Shown piece by piece: positions 26,975 to 35,223 of a stretch of DNA of 64,000 bases. This DNA comes from Cyanobium sp. Tous-M-B4 (GTDB lineage Bacteria > Cyanobacteriota > Cyanobacteriia > PCC-6307 > Cyanobiaceae): contig NZ_JAGQBA010000003.1 in NCBI RefSeq assembly GCF_024345395.1, forward strand, positions 248,001 through 312,000. The letters are read 5' to 3'. Made by a program: the position numbers and the translations under genes. Each line of letters opens with the position of its first letter. The first letter of the stretch is position 1. The notes under the pieces are model-generated. The model did not search any database. It was not told where the DNA came from and worked only from the letters and a program-made list of their open reading frames with translations.

Positions 26975-29656
26975 ATGCGCCTGCTCCACGCCACCCTGCG
27001 CCAGGTGCGCTTGCACCAGCAGCTCAAGCTTCAGTTTGATCCCCGCTTCACCCTGCTAGGCGGCCCCAACGAGGCGGGTAAGAGCACGGTGGTGGAAGCC
27101 CTGCACAAGGTGCTGTTCCTGAAGGCCAGTGCCACGGGCCGCGCGGTAGACGAAATGCGCTCCCGCCTGCACAGCGGCCTGCCCGAGGTGGAGCTGGCCT
27201 TTGAAGCGGCCGGCGCCCGTTGGGAGCTACGCAAGCGCTTTTCCGGGGCAAGTGGCACCTGCCAGCTCAGCAGTGATGCTGGCCTGGCCCTGCGGGGGGC
27301 GGCGGCGGAGGAGCAGCTGGCCCGTCTGCTGGGGGTGGATGGGCCAATCGAGGGCAGGCGCCACAGTCAGTTGCCGCTGCGCTGGGCCCACCTCTGGGTG
27401 CGCCAGGGGGAGGCGGGCACCAACCTGCTGGCCAGCCCCAGCGAGGCCTACGACGTTGAACAGCTTGTACAGCAACTGCAGCAGCGGGGCGCGGCGGCCG
27501 CAGCCCTGGAATCCCCCCTAGATCGCCTGGTCAGCGAGCAGCTGCAAGCCCGGCTCGACCAGCAGTTCACGGCCACAGGCAAGCTCAAAGCCGGCTCCAC
27601 CCTGGCCGCGGCCCGCCAGCGCTGCTCAAGCGCCCTACTGAACCTGGAGCAGGCCCAAGCCCTCCAAGCTGAGCTGGAAGCGGCCATGGAGCAGCTGCGT
27701 CAAATAGGTCAAAGGTTGCAATTGATCGAAGCCCAGGAGCGGCCGCAGCTGCAGCGAGCTCTCCAGCTGGAGGCCCAATTACGGCTGCGGCGAGCCCAGG
27801 TGGAGCCCCTGCGCCAGCAACTGAGCAATCTTGAGCAGGCCCTATCGCAGCTGCAAGCGGTGCAGCGGCAGCTGGGCGAACTAGGGGCGCAGCAGCAGGG
27901 CTGCCAGCTGCAACGCAGCACCCGGCAACAGCAATTCCGCAGCTTGGAAGCCAATTGCCAAAGCTCAGACCAGGCCTGCCAGGAGCTGAAAAACCAGCAG
28001 CAGCAACAGGTCGAGCGTCTCGAGCTAGCCCAGCAACTGCTCGATCTAGCCAACCTCGAGCGGGAGGCTCAGCAGCTCCAAGAGCATCAACAACAATTCC
28101 AGCGGCTCCAGCTCCAGGCGGAACAGTGCAAGCAAAGCCTTGCCCAGCTGGCCCCGATCGATGCCGCCGCTGTGAAGTCCCTGCGGCAGGCCGAACAGCA
28201 ATGGGCCCAGGCCGAAGCCCGCAGCCAGGCCATGGCAACAGCAATCAGTTTGATTGAGGCAGATCAGCCCGTGAGCCTCGCCGGCCAGACCCTATCCCCT
28301 GGAGAAACAGCTCAGCTCAATGGCAGCGCCGAGCTAGCGGTGGGCTGCGGGGTACGGCTGCGAATCAGCCCTGGAGGAGGGGAGGCAACCGCCCAAGCTG
28401 CAGCTGCACTGCAGCAAAGCGGCGCGGCCCTGCGCGAGCTGCAGACCGCCATTGGCGTGGCCAACAGCGAAGCGGCAGAAGTAATTGCCCGGCAGCGCCA
28501 GGCCCTGGAGCTGGAGCTGGCCAACCTGCGCCAAGCGGCCAGTGCCATCCCCTGGAGTCGCCTGGAAGAGCAGATCGCCGCCCTTGAGCCCAGGCGTCAG
28601 CGCCTGCTCAGCCGGCTGGCAGAGCATCAATTGCAGCGCCAGAGCCTGACCGAACGCGGCGAGCTGCCCCAGGGGCGCGCGGAGCTCGAAGCCTGGATCG
28701 AAGAGCTGCGGCGACAAGCTAATGAGCTCAGTAAAAGGCAGCAGCAGGCCGAGGCCGAGCGCACAAGCTGGCGCCAGCAGCTGGAGCAGCAGAGCCGAAG
28801 CAGCCAGGAGCTGGAGCGAAACCTCGAGCAACTCACGGGCTCCCTGAGCACCTTGGCGGAACGCGAACTAGCCCTACAAGCCAGTCACGGTGATGCGCAG
28901 CAACTAACTGATGCGGTGAACAGCAGCCGCCAGGCCCTGCTCATCCAGGAGGCGGAGTTGGCCGCCCTGGATAAGGAAATACTCGACAAGCTGCCAGCTG
29001 GCGGCGCCATCGAGCAGCGCCTTCGCCTGCTAGATGGCGAGAAAGACGCCCTGCTCACCAGCCGCGGCCAAAACGAGCAACGCTGCCTCACTCTTAGCTC
29101 GGATGATCCAACGGCATTAGTCGAACACCGCCAGGCCGCCTGGGAGTCGGCCCAGGCAGATCTGGAGGCGCTGGAGCTCCAAACCCAGGCATTGCAGATG
29201 TTGCAGAACCTGTTTCACCAGAGCCGCCAGGATTTCTCCCAGCGCTACAGCGAATCGCTAGAGCAGGCCATTGGGCCCTACCTCCAATACCTGCAAAACG
29301 GCAGGCACCAGGCAAGCCTGGACTTTGACCCCAAAAGTGGGTTTGGCAATTTCGAACTTCAGCAGGGCCCACACCGCTTTGGCTTCGAGCAGCTAAGTGG
29401 AGGCATGCGCGAACAATTAGCCGCCGCCCTACGCTTGGCCATAGCGGAGGTGCTCCAACCCGCCTACGACGATTGCCTGCCGTTGATATTCGACGACGCC
29501 TTTACCAACAGCGATCAACAGCGCCTGCAAGCGCTGCAGCAAATGCTGCGCCGAGGGGCCAACCACGGCATGCAACTGATCCTGCTGTCCTGCAACCCGA
29601 ATGACTATCAGGCGCTGGCTGCCGAGCTTGGCAGTGAAATCGCTTTAGCCGCCTGA
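26975..29656 (+). CDS. sbcC: SbcC/Rad50-like (YhaN-type) coiled-coil ATPase
   Basis: SMC-type ATPase of 893 residues. Walker A is GGPNEAGKST (29-38). Two long Gln/Leu-rich coiled coils (about 190-430 and 495-750) follow, then the ABC signature QLSGGMREQL, Walker B LPLIFDDAF and the D/H loop. I find no CxxC zinc hook at the apex; instead a beta-like insert with AGQTLSPGETAQLNGSAEL lies around residues 430-470, resembling YhaN-type proteins. It is shorter than typical SbcC. The ATG lies 2 bp after the nuclease stop, so the two form one unit. Confidence 0.88.
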   Translation: MRLLHATLRQVRLHQQLKLQFDPRFTLLGGPNEAGKSTVVEALHKVLFLKASATGRAVDEMRSRLHSGLPEVELAFEAAGARWELRKRFSGASGTCQLSSDAGLALRGAAAEEQLARLLGVDGPIEGRRHSQLPLRWAHLWVRQGEAGTNLLASPSEAYDVEQLVQQLQQRGAAAAALESPLDRLVSEQLQARLDQQFTATGKLKAGSTLAAARQRCSSALLNLEQAQALQAELEAAMEQLRQIGQRLQLIEAQERPQLQRALQLEAQLRLRRAQVEPLRQQLSNLEQALSQLQAVQRQLGELGAQQQGCQLQRSTRQQQFRSLEANCQSSDQACQELKNQQQQQVERLELAQQLLDLANLEREAQQLQEHQQQFQRLQLQAEQCKQSLAQLAPIDAAAVKSLRQAEQQWAQAEARSQAMATAISLIEADQPVSLAGQTLSPGETAQLNGSAELAVGCGVRLRISPGGGEATAQAAAALQQSGAALRELQTAIGVANSEAAEVIARQRQALELELANLRQAASAIPWSRLEEQIAALEPRRQRLLSRLAEHQLQRQSLTERGELPQGRAELEAWIEELRRQANELSKRQQQAEAERTSWRQQLEQQSRSSQELERNLEQLTGSLSTLAERELALQASHGDAQQLTDAVNSSRQALLIQEAELAALDKEILDKLPAGGAIEQRLRLLDGEKDALLTSRGQNEQRCLTLSSDDPTALVEHRQAAWESAQADLEALELQTQALQMLQNLFHQSRQDFSQRYSESLEQAIGPYLQYLQNGRHQASLDFDPKSGFGNFELQQGPHRFGFEQLSGGMREQLAAALRLAIAEVLQPAYDDCLPLIFDDAFTNSDQQRLQALQQMLRRGANHGMQLILLSCNPNDYQALAAELGSEIALAA

Positions 29657-29680
29657 GCAAAGAGTCTTAGGCGGCAAGGC

Positions 29681-29706
29681 AAAAAAAAACCCCGGACCAG
29701 CCGGGG
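29681..29706 (-). terminator. Rho-independent terminator of the cyAbrB gene
   Basis: Read on the minus strand, stem CCCCGG/CCGGGG with a 5-base loop is followed by nine T. It lies about 48 bp beyond the stop of the cyAbrB gene and just after the SbcC stop on the other strand. Confidence 0.85.
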
Positions 29707-29753
29707 TAAACAATCAACAGATGCTTAAGCAGCGTCAAATGGGGACGCGACTA

Positions 29754-30119
29754 TCACTCTTCGTCTTCGTCGGTGGCACCGGCGGGAATCAGGCGAATCT
29801 GCTTGCGGCCGAGCTTGATCTCGAACTCATCGCCGGGCTTGAGATCAAGCAGTGCCGTGTAGGCCTTGCCGATCAGCAGATTGCCATTGCCTTGCACGGT
29901 AGCGATGTAGCTGAGTTTGCGGCCGCCCTTGCCAACCTTGCCAGCACCGCCAAGCTCAACGCCCTTGGCTTCAAGCAGGGCCTCATAGAAGGCAGTGAAA
30001 TTAAGGCGCTCGCCGCCATCCTTCTTATTGGAGACATAGCCGCAGGCCCGGACGATCTCCGACTTACCCACATCGCCAAGCTCTTTGACCTTGGCAAGCA
30101 GTTCTGATCCTGTGAGCAT
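29754..30119 (-). CDS. cyAbrB-type transcriptional regulator
   Basis: 121-residue cyanobacterial AbrB-like DNA-binding protein. The N-terminal part (LTGSELLAKVKELGDVGKSEIVRACGY) and the C-terminal AbrB-like swapped-hairpin region (GNGNLLIGKAYTALLDLKPGDEFEIKLGRKQIRL) match the cyAbrB family. That family globally tunes nitrogen and carbon genes. In cyAbrB proteins the AbrB domain is C-terminal, as here. The gene is followed by a clear terminator and is divergent from the acetyltransferase gene. Confidence 0.92.
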   Translation of the reverse strand: MLTGSELLAKVKELGDVGKSEIVRACGYVSNKKDGGERLNFTAFYEALLEAKGVELGGAGKVGKGGRKLSYIATVQGNGNLLIGKAYTALLDLKPGDEFEIKLGRKQIRLIPAGATDEDEE

Positions 30120-30304
30120 CGATTTAGGGGATTGGTGGGTGAATTGGCGGGGCTTAAGAGGTTTGCCCCTGGAAATTACATTCAGAATTTACACCATTAA
30201 CTGCAGCTGCCAAGCTTTGCCAGGCAAATCAATGCCTAAACATTCAGCCCATTTCGATGCTGGCTGGCAGCGGTGATAGAAAGCAGGCTGAACCCAGCAA
30301 CGGG

Positions 30305-30808
30305 ATGGAAAACCTGCGGGTGCTGCATCCTGTCGATCTCGATCAAGTAGCAGCGGTGTATCACGACGCCGTGATCAGCCAGGCCAAAGGCCTCTATAGC
30401 CAAGCTCAGATTGCGGCATGGGCCAACCATGCCCACACCAGCAATGCTGTTCGCGAAGCCCTGCATAGGGGCTATGGCCTGGCCAGCTGCGCAGCCAACA
30501 ACCAAAACATTATTGAAGCTTTTGGGGTGCTGGATCCGCCGCAACGGCTATCGCTTCTCTATTGCCGCGGCAGAGCCTCCCGGCAGGGAAGGGCCCGCCT
30601 AATTCTCCAGTCCCTTGAAAGCCACGCCTGGCAACAGGGGTGCCGCCAGTTGCACACCGAGGCGAGCCAGCTTTCCAAACCGCTTTTGCTCCATCTCGGC
30701 TGGCAGATCGATGCCGAAGAGAAGGTGATATTTGCTGGTGAATCCTTCCTGCGATGGCGGATGATCAAAGATCTAAGCCAGCAAAGCGAACGGGGCCGCG
30801 ATGGCTGA
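30305..30808 (+). CDS. GNAT family N-acetyltransferase
   Basis: About 167 residues from the ATG at 30305 (ENLRVLHPVDLDQVAAVYHDAV). An in-frame start at 30257 is possible. The middle has the CoA-binding pattern of the GNAT fold in degenerate form (RASRQGRARLILQSLESHA), followed by LHTEASQLSKPLLLHLGW, the usual closing motif. The substrate is unknown. Its 3' end overlaps the Nif11-cupin gene by 8 bp, suggesting coexpression. Confidence 0.75.
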   Translation: MENLRVLHPVDLDQVAAVYHDAVISQAKGLYSQAQIAAWANHAHTSNAVREALHRGYGLASCAANNQNIIEAFGVLDPPQRLSLLYCRGRASRQGRARLILQSLESHAWQQGCRQLHTEASQLSKPLLLHLGWQIDAEEKVIFAGESFLRWRMIKDLSQQSERGRDG

Positions 30809-31331
30809 AGCCCAATTGCAGCAATTTCTCGAGAAGGTACGCCAGCTGAATGCCTTCGTGGCCCTCAGCGAGGCCGAGCCATCCCTGCGCCAGGCCCTGC
30901 GGAATTGCAGTGATCACCACGCGGTGGTGGAACTAGCCCGCAGCCGGGGCTTCGAGATCGGCCGGCGCTGGGGTGAAACCGATCCCCCCCGGCAAGCCGA
31001 AGCCAATCTCTTAGCTAGTCCCTGCCCGGCTACGGGGCAGGAAATCAGCGTTGTTTTAGTGGATCAAAAAAATTGGCGACTTGAGCGGATTCACTCCTGC
31101 CTTGCAGCCAGTCCTGAGGGTTTTTGGTACGACCAAGAGGAACACGAGTGGGTAACCCTGCTCCAAGGCAGCGCCCTGCTTGAGCTAGACGGTGAGGAGC
31201 TGCCCGTAGAGCTCTGCCGAGGTGACAGCCTGCTGATTGCAGCCCACCGGCGGCACCGGATCCTCGCTACGGATCCTGCTCCTGGGACCGTATGGCTGGC
31301 CCTGTTCTGGCGGGAGGCTGGCGAATGTTGA
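30801..31331 (+). CDS. Nif11-like domain fused to a cupin domain
   Basis: 176 residues with two modules. Residues about 1-58 (AEAQLQQFLEKVRQL to VVELARSRGFEIG) have the Nif11-leader pattern. Residues about 80-172 form a single cupin barrel (EHEWVTLLQGSALLELDGEE; GDSLLIAAHRRHRI), with several His/Glu as possible metal ligands. No peptide core follows the leader-like domain, so the Nif11 part may serve as a binding module. It overlaps the acetyltransferase by 8 bp upstream and the convergent psiE-like gene by 65 bp downstream. Confidence 0.78.
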   Translation: MAEAQLQQFLEKVRQLNAFVALSEAEPSLRQALRNCSDHHAVVELARSRGFEIGRRWGETDPPRQAEANLLASPCPATGQEISVVLVDQKNWRLERIHSCLAASPEGFWYDQEEHEWVTLLQGSALLELDGEELPVELCRGDSLLIAAHRRHRILATDPAPGTVWLALFWREAGEC

Positions 31332-31761
31332 CGCTGCGAACCAGCCAGAACGCCGCCGCTAGGGCGAGCACCGCAATACCTAGCCCGCCGAGAAGCTGGG
31401 GCTTGTTTTCAGCCCCGGGGGGCAGCACTATCACTTTGCGAGCTACCGCGGTCATGGCTGTGAGCAACACCAGCTCGATCTGCACCACATGACGGCGCAG
31501 ATAGGAGGTCACGTTTTGGAGCACCTCCACCGCAATTAGCAGGGTGAGCAGATCGCCCAAAACCGCATTCATCTTGCTGCCGAGCCAGGGCGTATCGGGC
31601 TGCAGCACCGCCGCGGTTACACCGATCGTCAACTGCACAGTGCCAGCCACCAACACCACCAGCAGCACGATGCCGAGCAGCTTGGCCAGGGATTGCTCGC
31701 CGCGATCAACCAGCTGGAGATAGGTGGCGTCTTGCCAGAGCCGGCGCAGTTTTTTGATCAC
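31267..31761 (-). CDS. PsiE-like (phosphate-starvation-inducible E family) membrane protein
   Basis: 164 residues with four hydrophobic helices. The family-like segment GDLLTLLIAVEVLQNVTSYLRRHVVQIELVLLTAMTAVARKVIVL (about residues 68-113) matches PsiE-type proteins. No function beyond phosphate-stress association is known for the family. Its 3' end overlaps the Nif11-cupin gene by 65 bp in convergent orientation. The start codon lies at 31761. Confidence 0.8.
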   Translation of the reverse strand: MIKKLRRLWQDATYLQLVDRGEQSLAKLLGIVLLVVLVAGTVQLTIGVTAAVLQPDTPWLGSKMNAVLGDLLTLLIAVEVLQNVTSYLRRHVVQIELVLLTAMTAVARKVIVLPPGAENKPQLLGGLGIAVLALAAAFWLVRSVNIRQPPARTGPAIRSQEQDP

Positions 31762-31770
31762 GGTCGCCCG

Positions 31771-32052
31771 TTAATTCTTGAACTGTTCATAGATAGGTCG
31801 GGCTTGGGTGTCGCTGGGGGAGTTTTCCAGCTGGGTGTCACAAGTAATGGATCCATCCGCCGCTGTGACGCAATTTTTGGGCTTGACCTTGGTGGATGGC
31901 CCCACGGAACTGCCCGGGCCCAAAAGAAAACTTTCAGCCTGGGCCAAGACCGGAGCCATGGTGAGCAAGGTGCTGGCGGCAAGGGTTGCCAAAGAGAGGC
32001 CTGGGAGCTGCATCGAAGCGATGGCTGTTATTTCTCCACTCTGAACTGCCAT
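31771..32052 (-). CDS. Small secreted hypothetical protein
   Basis: Up to 93 residues; the likely signal peptide (QLPGLSLATLAASTLLTMAPVLAQA) suggests an alternative start at the Met at 32013. The mature part is about 50 residues with two cysteines in KNCVTAADGSITCDTQLEN and the tail GDTQARPIYEQF-like (here SDTQARPIYEQFKN). I recall similar small picocyanobacterial secreted proteins without known role. The cysteines probably form a disulfide. It lies between two other minus-strand genes with very small gaps. Confidence 0.65.
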   Translation of the reverse strand: MAVQSGEITAIASMQLPGLSLATLAASTLLTMAPVLAQAESFLLGPGSSVGPSTKVKPKNCVTAADGSITCDTQLENSPSDTQARPIYEQFKN

Positions 32053-32054
32053 GC

Positions 32055-32381
32055 TCAGGTTTGCTGGTCTTGGCGAATTTCCTGCAACAGCAGATCTAGC
32101 TGCCCCAGCGAAGCCTCCAACCCCGGCCGGCCTGCACCCTCACTCTGGCCCGCTCCGTCTTCGTTTTGCCAGAGCTCCTCAACGCCACACAGCTGCTGGG
32201 CGAGGCCAGGCAACCCGTCGCTGTTGTGGGTGCGTTGCAGCACCTCAAGCAGGACGGGCATCCGAATCGAAGCTGCATGCAGGGCGCGCCTGAGATCCGC
32301 CTGGGTGCGTCCGGTGTGGCGCAGCCAGTCTTTGAGAAAGCTCTGCAGATCATCGAGCTCTGCACCTGTGAGGCTGGCCAT
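32055..32381 (-). CDS. Hypothetical helical protein downstream of a DUF1232 gene
   Basis: 108 residues from the ATG at 32381 (ASLTGAELDDLQSFLKDWLRHTGRTQ). Mostly amphipathic helix, with the segment TQADLRRALHAASIRMPVLLEVL that could form a helix-turn-helix-like unit. It has no membrane segment or signal peptide. It starts 5 bp after the DUF1232 stop on the same strand; longer in-frame starts up to 32465 would overlap that gene. Function unknown. Confidence 0.65.
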   Translation of the reverse strand: MASLTGAELDDLQSFLKDWLRHTGRTQADLRRALHAASIRMPVLLEVLQRTHNSDGLPGLAQQLCGVEELWQNEDGAGQSEGAGRPGLEASLGQLDLLLQEIRQDQQT

Positions 32382-32386
32382 CGGTT

Positions 32387-32800
32387 TCAGCGGTTCAGGG
32401 GAAACCATTGATCCAGTCTGCGCTGGGCCCGCAACTGCACCGCCGGGGTGCGATGGCGACTGCACAAACCAAGCAACGCCGTAACGGCCACAAGATCGTC
32501 GCTGAAGCCCGCCGCCGGAATGAAATCTGGAATCAGATCTAGGGGCACCAGCAGGTAGGTAAGCGCAGCCAGCACAGTGAGTTTGGCTGGTGCAGGGGTC
32601 TGGGGGTCAAGCAACAGCTCCAGACATTCAAGGGCTGGTCTGGCCAGGGTGCGGCCAGCTCGGCGCAACAACTTGAGCAACACCACCTCATTCACCTCGG
32701 TGCTCTCCAACACCTGGGCATCAACGACGGGAGCATCCGTTGCGGGGGCATCCCCTGAGGTCGGATCTACGAACTCGGTCACGGGCAGCACTGCAGCCAA
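32387..32800 (-). CDS. YkvA/DUF1232 family protein
   Basis: 137 residues. The C-terminal half has the DUF1232 signature YLLVPLDLIPDFIPAAGFSDD (about 84-104), a hydrophobic hairpin followed by an acidic turn. The N-terminal part is low-complexity, rich in Asp, Ala and Val. Family members are small membrane-associated proteins of unknown role. It probably forms an operon with the helical protein 5 bp downstream. Confidence 0.85.
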   Translation of the reverse strand: MAAVLPVTEFVDPTSGDAPATDAPVVDAQVLESTEVNEVVLLKLLRRAGRTLARPALECLELLLDPQTPAPAKLTVLAALTYLLVPLDLIPDFIPAAGFSDDLVAVTALLGLCSRHRTPAVQLRAQRRLDQWFPLNR

Positions 32801-32830
32801 CCTGCTTATTCAAGGAGCAAACGACAGCTA

Positions 32831-33751
32831 CTAGGCCTCCACCAAACCGCTATCGATGCCGGTTTTCCGCAGTTTGCGCAGGGCCCGCTGCAGCACCTGG
32901 CGGCAATACTCCCGGCTGCAATCGAGCTGGCGGGCCACCTCTGCCAGGGTCCGCCATTCGTGGCTGCTATCGAGACCAAAGCGCAGCATCACCACCGTGC
33001 GCTCCTTGGCTGTGAGGTTGGCGCGTTCGAGCAGGGTCCACACCGTGGCTGTGCGCTCGGCAAGCTCAGCGCGCTCCATCGGCGGCAGCTCCGGGCTGGG
33101 CAACACATCAACCAACTCAGTGGGATCAGACTTCGACTTCACCACCCCCTGCAGGCTCACGGTGATGCTGCGTAGTTCGCAGCCCAGTAAATCCTCCACT
33201 TCCGCCTGAGGCAGATGCATCATCTGGGCCAACTGGGCTGGCCTTGGTGCAACTCCGTTGGCCTGGAGATAGCGAGATTTGGCAGCCCGCAATTTTGTGA
33301 GTTTTTCATTCACATTTACGGGAATGCGAATGGTGCGGCTCTGGGTGGATAGGGCGCGATTTAGACCTTGACGAATCCACCAATAGGCATAAGTACTAAA
33401 GCGATGCCCGCGGCTGGGATCGTATTTCTCCACGGCGCGAGTGAGACCAAGGGTGCCCTCCTGGATTAGGTCCAGCAGCTCTAGGCCCTTGTTCTGGTAG
33501 CGCTTGGCCAGATTGACCACCAGCCGCAGATTGGCCGTGATCATTTGGTTTTTGGCCCGCTCACCGGTTTTGAGGGTGCAGCGCTCCAGATCATTGAAAT
33601 CACAAGCAAGTCCCGAGCCACCGGCATCACGGCAGCGCTCCTGCAAAAGGGCCATGGCCTGCACCTTGCGACCCAAGGTGAGCTCCTGCTCGGGTGTCAA
33701 CAACTGATGACGGCCAATTTCACCCAAAAAGGCGCTCAAGGAGCTCACCAT
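32831..33751 (-). CDS. Group 2 RNA polymerase sigma-70 factor
   Basis: 306 residues. Region 1.2 begins the protein (SAFLGEIGRHQLLTPEQEL). Regions 2.1-2.4 are fully recognisable (NLRLVVNLAKRYQNKGLELLDLIQEGTLGLTRAVEKYD; FSTYAYWWIRQGLNRAL). Region 3 and the region 4 helix-turn-helix (TLAEVARQLDCSREYCRQVLQRALRKLR) follow. No long region 1.1 is present, so this is a non-essential group 2 factor, of which picocyanobacteria carry several. The exact orthologue cannot be assigned. The ATG at 33751 is clear. Confidence 0.93.
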   Translation of the reverse strand: MVSSLSAFLGEIGRHQLLTPEQELTLGRKVQAMALLQERCRDAGGSGLACDFNDLERCTLKTGERAKNQMITANLRLVVNLAKRYQNKGLELLDLIQEGTLGLTRAVEKYDPSRGHRFSTYAYWWIRQGLNRALSTQSRTIRIPVNVNEKLTKLRAAKSRYLQANGVAPRPAQLAQMMHLPQAEVEDLLGCELRSITVSLQGVVKSKSDPTELVDVLPSPELPPMERAELAERTATVWTLLERANLTAKERTVVMLRFGLDSSHEWRTLAEVARQLDCSREYCRQVLQRALRKLRKTGIDSGLVEA

Positions 33752-33953
33752 GGATCACCCAAGCAGTGAATTGAACCTAAGGGCAATCAGCAGGCACAAA
33801 CGGACTAACAGAAAAGCTTCCGACTTTCAAAATTCCTTCGCAATTTCCGTGATTGTTCAACTTTCATAATGGCTGCTGATTTCAGCTCACTTTTGAGCAG
33901 GCAGCAGGCCAGCTGAGCCGCCGGTTACGGTTGCAGGGATCTGCTTACTACAA

Positions 33954-34442
33954 ATGCCTGGCTTGGCTGCCATCCCCCCTGAAGTGCTCTCCCGCGCTGG
34001 GGTGGCCTACGTGCACTACGTGAGCTTCATGCTCTGTTTTGGCGCCTTGGTGCTGGAGCGGCGCTTGATCAAGCCAAATCCAAACAAGGCCGATGCCACC
34101 TTGATGGTCATCACCGATGTGGTGTACGGCCTGGCAGCCCTTGCCTTGCTGGTGAGCGGGATTCTGCGGGTTCTGTACTTCGGCCAGGGAAGCGAGTTTT
34201 ATACGGAGAACCCCCTGTTCTGGTGGAAGGTTGGGCTCTATCTAGGGGTGGGCGGCCTGTCCCTCTATCCCACCATCACCTACATCCTCTGGGCCATCCC
34301 GCTGCGCAAGGGCGAGCTGCCCCAGGTGAGCGAGGCTCTAGCCACCCGTCTGGGCTGGATCCTCAATATCGAGTTGGTGGGCTTTGCCCTGGTTCCCCTA
34401 CTAGCCACCTTGATGGCCCGCGGCGTCGGCCTGCCTGCCTGA
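33954..34442 (+). CDS. DUF2214 family membrane protein
   Basis: 162 residues with four helices. DUF2214-type features include VAYVHYVSFMLCFGALVLER with a buried His, a central DVVYGLAALALLVSG helix and LFWWKVGLYL. The family resembles CopD-like membrane proteins and may bind heme or metal through the His residues, which is inference. The next gene starts at its stop codon (TGATG), suggesting coupling. Confidence 0.85.
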   Translation: MPGLAAIPPEVLSRAGVAYVHYVSFMLCFGALVLERRLIKPNPNKADATLMVITDVVYGLAALALLVSGILRVLYFGQGSEFYTENPLFWWKVGLYLGVGGLSLYPTITYILWAIPLRKGELPQVSEALATRLGWILNIELVGFALVPLLATLMARGVGLPA

Positions 34443-35119
34443 TGCTGCGGCGATTAAGCCGGCGATTAAATCGAGCGAGCCTGCCGGTTTACGGCCTAGT
34501 TCTTGCTCTCGGTCTTTTCCCCGCCAGGGGATTGGCCGCAGCACCAGCTGCTGGTGATTATCGCCAGCGGCTAGTGCCCACACCCCACGGCTGGCCCAAG
34601 CGTCAGCATTGGTGCGTTTGGATCGAGCCCGCCGCAGCGGCCGGGCCTGCTGCCCGCTGGGATCAGCTTTGGCTGCAAGCCGTGGAAGCGGCGCTGGCAA
34701 GCTGGGCTGAATTGGTCACGATTCACCGCAGTGAAAGTAAGGAATCGGCCCAAGTACAGATATTGAGGCGCCGGCCACCTCTGCAGAGGGGTCGGGCCAG
34801 CCATGGCCGCGCTGAACTAACTCTGGCGACGAACAAGCCAGGCGAACCGCCAAAAATCGAGCCGCGAGTACTGGTGAGCATCAGCCCTGGGCAGCGACCA
34901 GACGCCATGCAGGCCACGGCCCTGCACGAACTTGGCCACGCCTTCGGGATGTGGGGACACAGTGATCACCCCCAAGACGCCATGGCGGCCGTGCCTGGAG
35001 CGCCCCCCGTGCTGCAGCTGACGTCCCGGGATCGGGCCACTTTTATGTGGCTGCAACAGCAGCCCGGCTTACCAGGCAATGACCCAACTGCAGCCGGCCT
35101 GACCTCCGGCTGCCATTAA
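34442..35119 (+). CDS. Secreted metzincin-like zinc metalloprotease
   Basis: 225 residues from the ATG at 34442 (MLRRLSRRLNRASLP). The N-terminal signal peptide (about 14-34, ending GLAAAP) is followed by a catalytic domain with HELGHAFGMWGH (His162, Glu163, His166, His173). This is the metzincin pattern HExxHxxG with a third His one residue later than the canonical HExxHxxGxxH. A DAMAAV segment about eight residues on may provide a Met-turn. Predicted to act outside the cytoplasm. Coupled to the DUF2214 gene by TGATG. Confidence 0.82.
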   Translation: MLRRLSRRLNRASLPVYGLVLALGLFPARGLAAAPAAGDYRQRLVPTPHGWPKRQHWCVWIEPAAAAGPAARWDQLWLQAVEAALASWAELVTIHRSESKESAQVQILRRRPPLQRGRASHGRAELTLATNKPGEPPKIEPRVLVSISPGQRPDAMQATALHELGHAFGMWGHSDHPQDAMAAVPGAPPVLQLTSRDRATFMWLQQQPGLPGNDPTAAGLTSGCH

Positions 35120-35223
35120 TTACGCGATGTTGCCCATTGTGAAGTTGTCTGATGTTCGAGCGAATCTTTTAAAGAGCAGCGGAAAACTCTCATACGTTGC
35201 CCGACCTGACGAGTTTTCGCCCC

